The translations under genes and the position numbers were made by a program. Below, one piece after another: positions 47,604-55,980 of a stretch of DNA of 64,000 bases; the first letter of the stretch is position 1, and each line of letters begins with the position of its first letter. The stretch covers positions 1 through 64,000 of the forward strand of contig CAIXBQ010000148.1 in assembly GCA_903917705.1 (NCBI GenBank), given 5' to 3'. The notes beneath the pieces were generated by a model. It had not been told where the DNA came from. It did no database searches and was given only the letters and a program-made list of their open reading frames with translations. The DNA is from an uncultured Verrucomicrobia subdivision 3 bacterium (GTDB taxonomy: Bacteria; Verrucomicrobiota; Verrucomicrobiia; Limisphaerales; UBA11358).

Positions 47604-48155
47604 TTAAATGGCCGTGACGTAAAATTGGGTGCCGACGACGCGCGTGATCCGGACCAGTTTGCCGTTGGCCACGGCCGTGCCGTCTTCCATGCGCGCCGGG
47701 GCGGTATAACGGGTACCGCCGACTACGTAAGCTATTTCGCCGACGCCGTTTTCCGGGATCGGCGACGCCACGCTCGCCTCTGTGCCCGCCAGCCGGGCGA
47801 TGTGCGATTCGCTGGAACTTTGCGTGTGATTGAACACCGAGCGCAGGAACAGGAATAGCACCCCCGCAATCCCCAGCGCACACACCAGCGACAGCGGCGC
47901 ACTGATGATCACCTGCTTGGTGGGGGTGAATTCTGAGAAAATCATGCCGAAGCCGCCGAACGCAGTGATGAATGAAGCTATGATCGTGGGGCTGAAAATG
48001 GAGATGCCCGGCATATCGCTGCTGTCCGCGCCCGCCTCCGCATGACCGCCGCTGCCGCCAACATGGTCACCGTGGCCGCCGAAGAAATGCCCGACCGTCA
48101 CGCTCACCAGGGTGAACACCAAACCCACCACCAGACAAATCAAGTAAATCATCAT
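47604..48155 (-). CDS. NfeD-like membrane protein with OB-fold tail
   Basis: A 183-residue protein: N-terminal membrane segment (MIYLICLVVGLVFTLVSV), a glycine/histidine-rich linker (GHFFGGHGDHVGGSGGHAEAG), two more membrane segments (about 55-105), and a C-terminal OB-fold (GTEASVASPIPENGVGEI, then RITRVVGTQFYVTAI) as in NfeD/YuaF proteins. Such proteins partner flotillins, and here the flotillin gene follows directly. The histidine-rich linker could bind metal, but that is speculative. I chose the ATG at 48155. Confidence 0.82.
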   Translation of the reverse strand: MMIYLICLVVGLVFTLVSVTVGHFFGGHGDHVGGSGGHAEAGADSSDMPGISIFSPTIIASFITAFGGFGMIFSEFTPTKQVIISAPLSLVCALGIAGVLFLFLRSVFNHTQSSSESHIARLAGTEASVASPIPENGVGEIAYVVGGTRYTAPARMEDGTAVANGKLVRITRVVGTQFYVTAI

Positions 48156-48359
48156 AAGCCGGTTTCGTTTTGGTTTTGTGTGCCGATTAGACCACCAAGC
48201 CCGCCTCCAATGCAAGCAAGAACGCCAACCTTCTGGTCGTCAGTAACTTTCATGCCCCTATCAAACTGCATTGCCGCAAACGTTGCAGTGATAATTATTC
48301 ACGAAATTCGGAATCGCTTCCGGCTTGCCAAAATTCCGGCACTTGAGCATCGTGCCGCC

Positions 48360-48830
48360 ATGGAATCCCACGAACTGCTCCGCGAGGTTTTTGACAGGAA
48401 AACGCCTAAGGAGATCTCCGCCGACCTCGACCTCTCCACGTCCATGATTTACAAGTGGACGCAGCCCCGCGCGGGCGAAGGCAGCGGCATTGAAAATCCG
48501 CTCGACCGCATCGAGGCGCTCTACCAAAGCACCGGCGACCACCGGCTGGTGCAATGGATCTGCCAGCGCGCGGGAGGATTCTTCATCCGGAACCCCCGGA
48601 ACGCGCCGCATCCGCATTTTCTTATTCCCGCAACCAACCAGATCGTCCAGGATTTCGCCGACCTGCTGCAAGTCATCGCCGCCGCCGCCGCCGACAATCA
48701 AATCACCGCCGCCGAGTCCAAACAGATTCGCGCCCGCTGGGAGGAATTGAAAACCGTCACGGAAGGCTTCGTGGCCTGCTGCGAGGCCGGCAATTTCAAC
48801 CCGCTCAAAAAAACCGCCGGCGCGCGATAA
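48360..48830 (+). CDS. Phage CII-like regulatory protein
   Basis: A 156-residue protein starting MESHELLREVFDRKTPKEIS. The N-terminal half has a helix-turn-helix-like stretch (KEISADLDLSTSMIYKWTQP), then a linker, and QWICQRAGGFFIRNP, a pattern I associate with the CII-like (phage regulatory) family. The C-terminal half is helical (ATNQIVQDFADLLQVIAAAA; SKQIRARWEELK). No other phage gene is near it, so this is probably a chromosomal regulator related to phage CII proteins. The family assignment is from pattern recall and moderately sure. Confidence 0.62.
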   Translation: MESHELLREVFDRKTPKEISADLDLSTSMIYKWTQPRAGEGSGIENPLDRIEALYQSTGDHRLVQWICQRAGGFFIRNPRNAPHPHFLIPATNQIVQDFADLLQVIAAAAADNQITAAESKQIRARWEELKTVTEGFVACCEAGNFNPLKKTAGAR

Positions 48831-48860
48831 TGCTTCAAACCGGCGACGGCTACGATCTGT

Positions 48861-48878
48861 ATTTGGAATTTTCCAAAT
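48861..48878. promoter_or_regulatory. 18-bp palindrome upstream of mrp
   Basis: ATTTGGAA (48861-48868) and TTCCAAAT (48871-48878) are perfect inverted copies around a TT centre. It lies 31 bases after the CII-like gene and about 120 bases before the ATG of the Mrp-family gene (48998). The size and symmetry suit a dimeric repressor operator. The neighbouring CII-like regulator is one possible binder, which is only a guess. Confidence 0.35.
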
Positions 48879-48997
48879 CTTCACGGATGGTTTTGGCAGC
48901 CGCGTCAGCTTTGACCTCCGTCCGCCCCTTGGCGGCGATGCAATCGCGCCCGTGAAATAGGTTTTACCGGCGCCCACCCGGCTGGCAACCTGTTCCC

Positions 48998-50038
48998 ATG
49001 TTTTCATCGGAACAAATTCAAAACGCCCTGAAGGCTGTCCATTACCCCGGCTATTCGCGCGACGTCGTCTCCTTTGGAATGGTGCAGGAAATATCCACTG
49101 CGGACGGCAGGGTGAAAGTGGTCCTGCAACTGCCTTCGACCAATTCCGAGACCGCGCAAAAAATTAAAGCTGACGCCGAGCGCGCCCTGAACGCCTTGCC
49201 CGGCATGAGCCACCTCACCGTGGAGGTGCGTCACCCCGTCGCCGCCGCCACCACTCCGGGAAATATCTTGACCGAGGAGAACAAGATTCCTGGCGTGAAA
49301 CACGTGATCGCCGTGGCCAGCGGCAAGGGTGGCGTCGGCAAATCCACCTGTGCCGCCAACCTTGCCTGCGCTCTGCGGCATCTTAGCGCGAAGGTCGGCT
49401 TGCTGGACTGCGACATCTACGGGCCGAGCATTCCGCTGATGATGGGCGTCACCGACAAACCGACCATTAGTGCGTCCTCACGCCTCGTTCCGCCGGTCGC
49501 GCACGGCGTGAAAGTAATGAGCATCGGTTTATTAATGGAGGGCGACCAGCCGGTCATCTGGCGCGGGCCGATGATCGCCAAGACTATCCACCAATTTCTC
49601 ATGGTATTCGAGTGGGGCGAACTGGATTTTCTGTTGGTGGATCTGCCGCCCGGCACTGGCGACGCGCAGCTCTCGCTCTGCCAAACCGTGGCGCTCGACG
49701 GCGGCATCATCATCAGTACGCCGCAGGAGGCATCCCTGGGCGTCGTGCGCAAAGGCATCGAGATGTTCAAGAAAGTCAACGTGCCCATCCTCGGCATCGT
49801 GGAGAATATGAGTTATCTGATCACCCCAAACGGTGACCGGATGGAAATCTTCGGCCACGGCGGCGGGCAGGTGGAATCCGCGCGCCAGAAAATTCCGTTC
49901 CTGGGCGAAGTTCCTTTTTTCATCGAAATCCGGGAAGGCGGCGACCGGGGCAAACCGATTGTGGCGGCGTCCCCGAATCATGCGGCCAGCCGGGTCTTTA
50001 TCCAGATCGCCGGGTCTTTGCGGAAGCAATTTCCCTGA
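48998..50038 (+). CDS. Mrp/NBP35-family ATPase lacking the CxxC motif
   Basis: A 346-residue P-loop ATPase of the Mrp/ApbC family that normally carries and delivers Fe-S clusters. The N-terminal DUF59-like domain (about 1-85) and the deviant Walker A GKGGVGKST (109-117) are clear, as are LLDCDIYGPSIPLMMG and DLPPGTGDAQLSL. In typical members ENMSYFxCPxCG provides two cluster ligands. Here the stretch is ENMSYLITPNGDRMEIFGHGG, with both cysteines replaced. It may therefore not bind a cluster in the usual way. It converges on the respiratory module across a terminator. Confidence 0.9.
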   Translation: MFSSEQIQNALKAVHYPGYSRDVVSFGMVQEISTADGRVKVVLQLPSTNSETAQKIKADAERALNALPGMSHLTVEVRHPVAAATTPGNILTEENKIPGVKHVIAVASGKGGVGKSTCAANLACALRHLSAKVGLLDCDIYGPSIPLMMGVTDKPTISASSRLVPPVAHGVKVMSIGLLMEGDQPVIWRGPMIAKTIHQFLMVFEWGELDFLLVDLPPGTGDAQLSLCQTVALDGGIIISTPQEASLGVVRKGIEMFKKVNVPILGIVENMSYLITPNGDRMEIFGHGGGQVESARQKIPFLGEVPFFIEIREGGDRGKPIVAASPNHAASRVFIQIAGSLRKQFP

Positions 50039-50082
50039 CCACATCATTAACCGCTTAAAAGTTGCCGGACAAAGGCGACGGT

Positions 50083-50115
50083 AAAAAAGCCGGAACGAAT
50101 CATCGTTCCGGCTTT
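50083..50115. terminator. Bidirectional intrinsic terminator between convergent genes
   Basis: AAAGCCGGAACGA (50086-50098) and TCGTTCCGGCTTT (50103-50115) form a perfect 13-bp stem with loop ATCA. On the minus strand the stem is followed by a T-run from the A residues at 50083-50088. It can end the respiratory transcript and, less strongly, the mrp transcript coming from the other side. Confidence 0.88.
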
Positions 50116-50140
50116 ATGACTAAATCGCTGGAAATACTGG

Positions 50141-51616
50141 CTACGGGCCGCCGTTGTGACAATCCACGCAGGACGGATACTCGTCCAGGTCGCCGCCCGG
50201 ATGGTTGAACTTCTGGCCGGCCGGCAAAAGTTTGTTCATTTCCTCCCCGACGCCCTGGGTCAGGATGGTATGACAGGTGTTGCAGTCATTGGCCTTGATG
50301 GTCTGCTTTTTGTCCTCGGTCTTGTGCTTGCCGTCGTGACACCGGAAACAGCCGGGCCAGATCATGTGGCCGAGGTTATCGGGATATTTGCTCCAATCGG
50401 CCTTCATTTCGGGGAAGAAATTGTTCGTGTAGATGCCTTGCACCACCGGGATGACGTTGTGGATGCGCGAATCATTGGGATAACGGTCTGCCAGCGCGGT
50501 GGCGATGCCGTCCCGCGCCTGGATGTCGGTGTCATATTTGCGGGTCAGGACGTAAACCGCATTGGTTTTGATCCAGGGAATGGTGCGGTCAATCTGGCCC
50601 AATTCCATCGCCAGATTAACGGCCCTGTCTGGTGCCACATAACGATGCGACGGACGGTTGTGGCAATCCATGCAGTCCATCTTGCGGATTTCAAGCTTGG
50701 AGATGTCGTTGGTGAATTTCGGGTCGCGAAAGACGGTGACGACGCCCTGCGAATCGGTGGTGCGCACCCAGGGAATCTTCTGCCGGGCGGCGTCGGTGGC
50801 GATATATTCCACCTCGTTGCCGACCACCATGTGCCAGTGAATGCCGCCGACCGGGCCGCGGGACGGGTCTGCGCCGCCGATCTTGATCGAAAGCCGGATG
50901 GCATAGGGCGAATTGGATGCGTCGCCCTGGAAATAGCTGAACGTGCGATCCAGGTTGCCGGAGAATTTCTGCGGCCAGTGGCACTGTTCGCAGGTGTCGC
51001 GCGAGGGCCGCAGACTCTTGATGGGAGTGCCGATGGGGCGCGGATATTTGTTGAACGCCACCGAGTAAAGCTGATAGGAACCGGAAATCTTTGACTTCAC
51101 AAACCATGAAACCCCATTGCCGACGTGACATTCCACGCAAGCCACCCGCGCGTGCGGACCGTTGGCGTGCGTCACATTTTCGGGACGCATCACCTTGTGG
51201 CAAGTCTCGCCACAAAACGTCACGGACTCGGTGAAATTAAATGCGTTGTAGGAGCAGATGGCCGTGAGCAGCAAGAAGACGACGCTCCCGGCAACAAACG
51301 CCACCACCCCGCGCCGGTCGCGGGGCCGGTTCAAATCAATCTGCAGCGAGGTTGACTCGCAACCATGCGCCCGGCGGCGGCGCTCCCACCACGCGCCAAA
51401 TAGCGCCAGCGTAATGCCCAGAAATAAAAATGCCGGCACCCCGATGTAGGTGAGGATGCTGACATACGGATTGGAGAATTTTGCGATCGCCCCGAGGGCG
51501 AATAGCAGCAGAAAGGAGAACAGCGCGCCAATGACCACCACCATGCCAATGAGGCTGATCCAGTTGCGGAACAGCGAAAGCCGGGTGGCTTTGGACGGGG
51601 ACGTTTCAGGAGGCAT
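50141..51616 (-). CDS. Seven-heme NapC/NirT-like cytochrome c
   Basis: A 491-residue multiheme cytochrome. Two membrane segments lie near 15-45 and 48-70, with a third near 105. Seven heme motifs follow. The first is CGETCHKVM, a CX3CH form that also carries the methionine seen in NapC/NrfH-type hemes. The other six are CX2CH: CVECH, CEQCH, CMDCH, CFRCH, CNTCH and CVDCH. NapC/NirT proteins pass electrons from the quinol pool to periplasmic reductases. The C-terminal extension beyond four hemes is unusual. I chose the ATG at 51616; the gene ends the respiratory operon. Confidence 0.82.
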   Translation of the reverse strand: MPPETSPSKATRLSLFRNWISLIGMVVVIGALFSFLLLFALGAIAKFSNPYVSILTYIGVPAFLFLGITLALFGAWWERRRRAHGCESTSLQIDLNRPRDRRGVVAFVAGSVVFLLLTAICSYNAFNFTESVTFCGETCHKVMRPENVTHANGPHARVACVECHVGNGVSWFVKSKISGSYQLYSVAFNKYPRPIGTPIKSLRPSRDTCEQCHWPQKFSGNLDRTFSYFQGDASNSPYAIRLSIKIGGADPSRGPVGGIHWHMVVGNEVEYIATDAARQKIPWVRTTDSQGVVTVFRDPKFTNDISKLEIRKMDCMDCHNRPSHRYVAPDRAVNLAMELGQIDRTIPWIKTNAVYVLTRKYDTDIQARDGIATALADRYPNDSRIHNVIPVVQGIYTNNFFPEMKADWSKYPDNLGHMIWPGCFRCHDGKHKTEDKKQTIKANDCNTCHTILTQGVGEEMNKLLPAGQKFNHPGGDLDEYPSCVDCHNGGP

Positions 51617-51699
51617 AGGGACGGGATGCTTAATTGATTCAAAACAACTGGCTGCCGGACGGAACCAAGAACCGGCCGGCAGCCAGAAACACAACCGGA

Positions 51700-52029
51700 T
51701 TATTTCTTCAAGCCGCGGACATAGGCCACCAGCGCTTTGACTTCGTCAGCGGACAAGGTGTCAAACGGCTTCATCAGGGTTTTGTCATCGGCGGATTTCA
51801 AACCTTCCTTGATGGCCTTGGTGGCGGCCTCATCCTTGAGGTCGGCCTGCACCTTGGCGTCGGTGAAATCTTTCGCGCCGAGTTTCTGGCCCATCTTGGT
51901 GTCGCCTTTGCCTTCGGCGCCGTGGCACTTGGCGCACAGGTTGTCCCAGTTTTCCTTGGCCTCGGCCCCCTTCGTCGAAAGGGTCGCCGCCAGGCCAAAC
52001 ATCGCTGCCAGCAGAATTATTTTTTTCAT
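51700..52029 (-). CDS. Monoheme cytochrome c (paralogue 1)
   Basis: A 109-residue periplasmic cytochrome c class I. Signal peptide MKKIILLAAMFGLAATLSTKGA, then one heme motif CAKCH and the axial methionine probably in the C-terminal KPFDTLSADEVKALVAYVRGLKK region. It is about 70% alike, by eye, to the cytochrome at 54837 and likely arose by duplication. It probably carries electrons between the NrfD/heptaheme part and the rest. A 206-base gap separates it from nrfD upstream. Confidence 0.9.
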   Translation of the reverse strand: MKKIILLAAMFGLAATLSTKGAEAKENWDNLCAKCHGAEGKGDTKMGQKLGAKDFTDAKVQADLKDEAATKAIKEGLKSADDKTLMKPFDTLSADEVKALVAYVRGLKK

Positions 52030-52093
52030 GTTTTTGATTTCTAGTTTTAGTTATTCCGTTTTCGAGCGCCTCTGCGCTTGAATCTCTTTATAA

Positions 52094-52110
52094 TTTCGGA
52101 CAATCCGAAA
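52094..52110. repeat. Short inverted repeat between nrfD and cytochrome c
   Basis: TTTCGGA (52094-52100) and TCCGAAA (52104-52110) form a 7-bp stem around CAA. It lies 126 bases after the nrfD stop on the minus strand, before the monoheme cytochrome gene. There is no U-run, so it is either a weak terminator-like hairpin or an operator. A second small palindrome, CAACCATTGGTTG, follows at 52118-52130. Confidence 0.3.
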
Positions 52111-52235
52111 ATGTCAACCAACCATTGGTTGTAAAAGCCTTGTCGTTTCCTGACAAATGTTCCGTTTCCAGGCGCAACCGGCCCCGTCCACCCCTGCGCG
52201 GGCTGGCTGGCGAATTACCACCCGACCCCGCCGGC

Positions 52236-53477
52236 CTAGGTTTTGGCGCTGGGTTCCGGCAGATGCTCGCTCGGCTGCAATTCCTTCGAATCGGACAGAA
52301 ACAGTTTCACCAGCACCGTCAGAATGATCGGCGGCAGGCACATGATGACGGCGGCCAGCAGCCACCCTTCCTGACCGGCAAATTCCGTTTTGTAACTCAT
52401 CACTCCCCGGAAGCTCTTGGAGAAAAACTGGCCGCCCATGACGACATTCCAGCGCATCATCAGCACGCCAAACAGAATCATCGCGCCGCTGAAGAAAATC
52501 ATGGTCCGCCGGGCCGCCTCCGGCACGCGCTTGCGCAGCAACTGAAGCGATCCCAGCATCACCAGCGGCAGCAGCGTGCCGATGCCCGCCTGTCCGATAT
52601 TCAGCGTGTAGAATAGTTTCTCGCGGATCATGGTCTGCAGCACGGCAAACCCCTCCTCCGCGGCGAAGCCGCGGTGAAACACATCCAGCCCTTCAATGAC
52701 CGCATCCACTACCAGCGCGTAAAAGAGAAACATCGCCATGGCGTCCAGACAGCGCATGTCCACCGCCTTGCGGCGAATCCAGCTCAGCACGATATAGTTG
52801 AACACGCACAGTGCGATGCCCGACACGATGGCCGATAAAATGAACATGATCGGCATGAGCACATTGCCCCACCACGGATTGGCCTTGATGGATCCGAAAA
52901 TAAAACCCACATAGCCGTGCAGCAAAAAGGCTGAGGGAATTCCGATGATCGAAAGCACCCACTCCATCTTCATGTCGAGCCGCACGCTTTTTTCCGACAA
53001 ATCGGTCACGCCCAGGGTCAGCACCCGGTAGATGAGCCCCTGAAAGCCGGGCGTGGTTTTCGACCATCTCACGAAGTCCTGGCGGAAATCAAACCACAAC
53101 TCCAGCAACAGCACGGCCATCAGATACCACGCGTAGACAAAGCCGAATATCGCCATGGGCGACGTCATGTGCGGCGTCATCATGACCTCATAATTGCGCT
53201 CGGGGTGCCCCAGATGACACAGCAGCGGCAGGGTGGCGCACAGCAAAAATGCCAGGGCCGTCAACATCGAGAGCCGGTACACTGGCGCCAGCGCCTTCAC
53301 ATTGAACACGCGGACCAGCGAGGCCATGATGAATGCGCCCGCCACCAGCCCGGTGATGTAGGGGTAAATGACTATCAAAACACTCCATACCGGGTGTACG
53401 TTCGCTTCATTGGGATAGACATATCCCTGAACCTGCGGCAGCGCCTCGACGACCAGATTGGTTACCTCGTTAATCAT
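52236..53477 (-). CDS. nrfD: NrfD-like quinol-oxidising membrane subunit
   Basis: A 413-residue integral membrane protein of the NrfD/PsrC family with about ten hydrophobic segments. It would link the ferredoxin subunit to the quinone pool. Recognisable stretches are PYITGLVAGAFIMASLVRVF and HLGHPERNYEVMMTPHMTSPMA. The start ATG (53477) has a good ribosome site, GGAGGT ten bases upstream. It begins three bases after the ferredoxin gene's stop, indicating one operon. Confidence 0.92.
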   Translation of the reverse strand: MINEVTNLVVEALPQVQGYVYPNEANVHPVWSVLIVIYPYITGLVAGAFIMASLVRVFNVKALAPVYRLSMLTALAFLLCATLPLLCHLGHPERNYEVMMTPHMTSPMAIFGFVYAWYLMAVLLLELWFDFRQDFVRWSKTTPGFQGLIYRVLTLGVTDLSEKSVRLDMKMEWVLSIIGIPSAFLLHGYVGFIFGSIKANPWWGNVLMPIMFILSAIVSGIALCVFNYIVLSWIRRKAVDMRCLDAMAMFLFYALVVDAVIEGLDVFHRGFAAEEGFAVLQTMIREKLFYTLNIGQAGIGTLLPLVMLGSLQLLRKRVPEAARRTMIFFSGAMILFGVLMMRWNVVMGGQFFSKSFRGVMSYKTEFAGQEGWLLAAVIMCLPPIILTVLVKLFLSDSKELQPSEHLPEPSAKT

Positions 53478-53480
53478 AAA

Positions 53481-54305
53481 TTACCTGACCTCCTTGTCCA
53501 AGGCAGCGTAGAGCACGCGTGGCTCGGTGCCCAGATGCGGCTTGAGCACCTGCACCCGGTTTTTTTCATAAAATTTCTGGATCGGATCATCGGCCTTCAA
53601 ATTATTCAAGTCGCCAAAAACGCGCGCCTCCGCCGGACAGATCTCGACACAGGCCGGCTTCAGATTGCGCGTGATGCGGTGGTAACAAAGGGTGCATTTT
53701 TCAGCGGTCTTCGAGACGGGATTCAGGAACCGCGCGCCATAGGGACAGGCCTGCACACAAAAGGCGCAGCCGATGCAGTATTTCGGATCAATCAGCACCG
53801 CGCCATCCGGTGCCTTGAACGTCGCGCCAACCGGGCAGACTTGAACGCACGGAGGGTTCTCGCACAAATTGCATAGCTTCGGGACGAAGAACGCGTGCTC
53901 AATCTGATCCTTCGGCAAAGTGGGCTCCGGGAAAGCGGAAACCCCGCCTTTGGGAATCCCGCCGTTGGGCGAATCCACAATGGCCTCGCCCCGGGTTTCA
54001 CCCGATCCCGGTTTGGGTTTGGGAATGATGTAACGCTCAATCCAGGTGCGGAAGTAGGGGCCTTCCGGGACGCCGTTCTCCTTTTTGCACGCTTCCGCGC
54101 ACAGCCCGCAGCCGATGCACTTGTTGTCGTCGATGCACATCAGCCATTTGTGCTTGGTCGGGTCGTAGCCCTTGGGGGCGTTGGCGGAGACAAATACTTT
54201 CTGGACCGCCGCCTTGGCCGTGCGCGCGACGGAAATCGTTAGCAGACCCGCGATGGCGCCGCCCATCCTCAACAAAGAACCGCGGCGACTGATTTGGTTT
54301 TTCAT
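53481..54305 (-). CDS. Four-cluster ferredoxin subunit (NrfC-like), Tat-exported
   Basis: A 274-residue iron-sulfur protein. The N-terminus MKNQISRRGSLLRMGG carries a twin-arginine motif, so it is probably exported folded. Four cysteine sets are visible: CIGCGLCAEACKKE, CNLCENPPCVQVCP, CIGCAFCVQACPYG and CTLCYHRITRNLKPACVEICP, enough for four [4Fe-4S] clusters. This is the NrfC/DmsB pattern. The ATG at 54305 overlaps the preceding stop as ATGA, so translation is coupled. NrfD follows directly. Confidence 0.92.
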   Translation of the reverse strand: MKNQISRRGSLLRMGGAIAGLLTISVARTAKAAVQKVFVSANAPKGYDPTKHKWLMCIDDNKCIGCGLCAEACKKENGVPEGPYFRTWIERYIIPKPKPGSGETRGEAIVDSPNGGIPKGGVSAFPEPTLPKDQIEHAFFVPKLCNLCENPPCVQVCPVGATFKAPDGAVLIDPKYCIGCAFCVQACPYGARFLNPVSKTAEKCTLCYHRITRNLKPACVEICPAEARVFGDLNNLKADDPIQKFYEKNRVQVLKPHLGTEPRVLYAALDKEVR

Positions 54306-54754
54306 GGTGTTTTGGAAGGTTGATGGGGCACGTGACATTCCGTGCACTTGGGTCCGTAATGATCTTTGACCACGATTTGCTTGAGCCAGGCCGGGCGGGC
54401 CAGGTTGGCTTCATGGCACCGGATACAGTGGCTGCCGGTGGCCTTGACCGGCAGGACGTCCGGATTGTTGCTATGCTCCCGGCTCACGCCGTGGCAACCC
54501 TCGCAGGAAAGCGTCTTGTGCTTGTCCGCCGCCAGCTTGTGCAGGATCTCGGAGTGACATTCATCGCACGCCTGCTTGCCGGCAAAGACCGGCGTCCGCG
54601 ACGCAATCTCCCCCAGGGCATCTCCGCGATACCAGCCATATTCGCCGAAGGACGGCGGGACCAGAAAAGAGCGTGCGGCAAAGTAGGAGCCGACGATGGC
54701 CATGGCCACCAGCACCAGGCGCAGGATTTGTGGCGGTAATTTGAATGGGAGCAT
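54302..54754 (-). CDS. Tetraheme cytochrome c, membrane-anchored
   Basis: A 150-residue protein with one membrane segment near the N-terminus (ILRLVLVAMAIVGSYFAA) and four heme motifs: CDECH, CEGCH, CIRCH and CTECH. It resembles the c3/NapC-like partner of NrfC-NrfD complexes. It is translationally coupled to the ferredoxin gene by the ATGA overlap. I chose the ATG at 54754 (MLPFKLPPQI); a longer frame starts at 54829 with no signal character. Confidence 0.85.
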   Translation of the reverse strand: MLPFKLPPQILRLVLVAMAIVGSYFAARSFLVPPSFGEYGWYRGDALGEIASRTPVFAGKQACDECHSEILHKLAADKHKTLSCEGCHGVSREHSNNPDVLPVKATGSHCIRCHEANLARPAWLKQIVVKDHYGPKCTECHVPHQPSKTP

Positions 54755-54836
54755 AATGCCGGCTTGGGTTTTACTGTTCAGCAGGGCGAGGGCTGCCTTT
54801 TCCCCGGCAACCCCCGCCTGCAAATCCAATCAGTTC

Positions 54837-55181
54837 TTATTTCTTCAGACCGCGGACATAGGTGACCAGCGCCTTGACTTCGGCATCCGTCAAAGGAGTG
54901 TCCGCCCCGGTGACGAACGCCTTCATCTTCGTCTTGCCATCCGCGTCCTTGACGCCGTCTTTGATGGCTTTGACCGCGTCCTCATCCTTGATGTCGCCCT
55001 GCACCTTGGCGTCGGTGAAATCCTTCACGCCGAGTTTCGCGCCCATCTTGGTGTCGCCCTTGCCTTCCGCGCCGTGGCACTTGGCACAAACGGTTTCCCA
55101 GTTTTCCTTGGCTTCGGCGGCTTTGGCAGACAGGCCCGCCGCGAGACCGAGCATGGTGACTAACAGAAGCATTTTTTTCAT
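54837..55181 (-). CDS. Monoheme cytochrome c (paralogue 2)
   Basis: A 114-residue periplasmic cytochrome c class I. Signal peptide MKKMLLLVTMLGLAAGLSA, one heme motif CAKCH, and an acidic/lysine-rich body matching the paralogue at 51700 (KENW, GDTKMG, KDFTDAKVQ, VRGLKK). It is the first gene of the respiratory operon. It likely shuttles electrons for the complex in the periplasm. No Shine-Dalgarno sequence is clear. Confidence 0.9.
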   Translation of the reverse strand: MKKMLLLVTMLGLAAGLSAKAAEAKENWETVCAKCHGAEGKGDTKMGAKLGVKDFTDAKVQGDIKDEDAVKAIKDGVKDADGKTKMKAFVTGADTPLTDAEVKALVTYVRGLKK

Positions 55182-55695
55182 TGTCGTATTTGGTTGGTTG
55201 ATTTGTGTTGCCAGCGCCTGGGCGCCGGATTCGAATCAATGTTATCCAGCTCCATTATTTCAACTAACCATTCCTTGCCCAATCTTTGGCATCTTTTGAT
55301 TAGCCATGGCTCGACTATCCGCAGGCCTCGTAAATTCAATCAGGTTCAATTTCATTGAAGAAAATACCGCGGCAGCCCGCGAAATTACTTCAATGAAACA
55401 AAGGTTTTTTAACAACTCCGGCCGTTCCGGAACACGATTAGAGACACTTTTATTTGCGGTGATGAGAACAAAATAATATCAGGACCCCATGTTGGGCCAA
55501 CGCATCAAATCACGGGCACACCGGTCCAGCCTGATTCCAAATACCGGCCGGATTGGGTTGAACCGTTAAAGCGGCATAGCGCAAGCCGTGGATTAAAATA
55601 GCCGACGAAAAGAAACAATTATTCCCGGGAACCGGTTGGCCGCGCCATTGCAAAAACCTTCCGGGGACAAAACCGGCGCACGGCTTCAGGACAGC
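55182..55695. promoter_or_regulatory. Upstream region of the respiratory operon with inverted repeats
   Basis: This roughly 510-base gap holds no gene. It must contain the promoter for the cytochrome operon reading leftwards. TTTCATTGAAG (55350-55360) and CTTCAATGAAA (55388-55398) are perfect 11-bp inverted copies with 27 bases between. Overlapping the left arm is a second palindrome, TTCAATTTCATTGAA (55345-55359). They lie about 170 bases before the first cytochrome ATG. They look like operators, but match no FNR or other known site that I can name. The rest shows nothing. Confidence 0.4.
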
Positions 55696-55723
55696 AAAAA
55701 ACCCCTGATAGAATCAGGGGTTT
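55696..55723 (-). terminator. Intrinsic terminator after tRNA-Phe
   Basis: Read on the minus strand, AAACCCCTGAT (complement of 55713-55723) pairs with ATCAGGGGTTT (complement of 55699-55709) around a three-base loop. Further T residues come from the A-run 55696-55698, giving about six Ts. It starts eight bases beyond the tRNA-Phe CCA end, a normal distance. Confidence 0.88.
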
Positions 55724-55730
55724 AGTAAGG

Positions 55731-55806
<76 letters not shown>

Positions 55807-55980
55807 AGCCACGGCCGGCCATTAAACACCGCCTTGTTTCAAATGGCAAGCAAAAGTTGCCGGCCGCTGCGAACCGTCGCGGTTTGCGTTCCCGACGGCC
55901 CCGTCCGGCCGTGCGAGACGGCACCCCGGATCGGAAAGGCGGCTCCGGGCAGACTGTTTTTGGCGTTGGACCCGGGCACG

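Noticed and set aside
48360-48830. Prophage
   Set aside because: A single CII-like gene without integrase, capsid, terminase or attachment sites; neighbours are housekeeping genes.
50141-55181. Complete nitrite reductase (nrf) operon
   Set aside because: The ferredoxin and NrfD parts fit, but no pentaheme NrfA with its CxxCK motif is present, so I did not label the whole cluster nrf.
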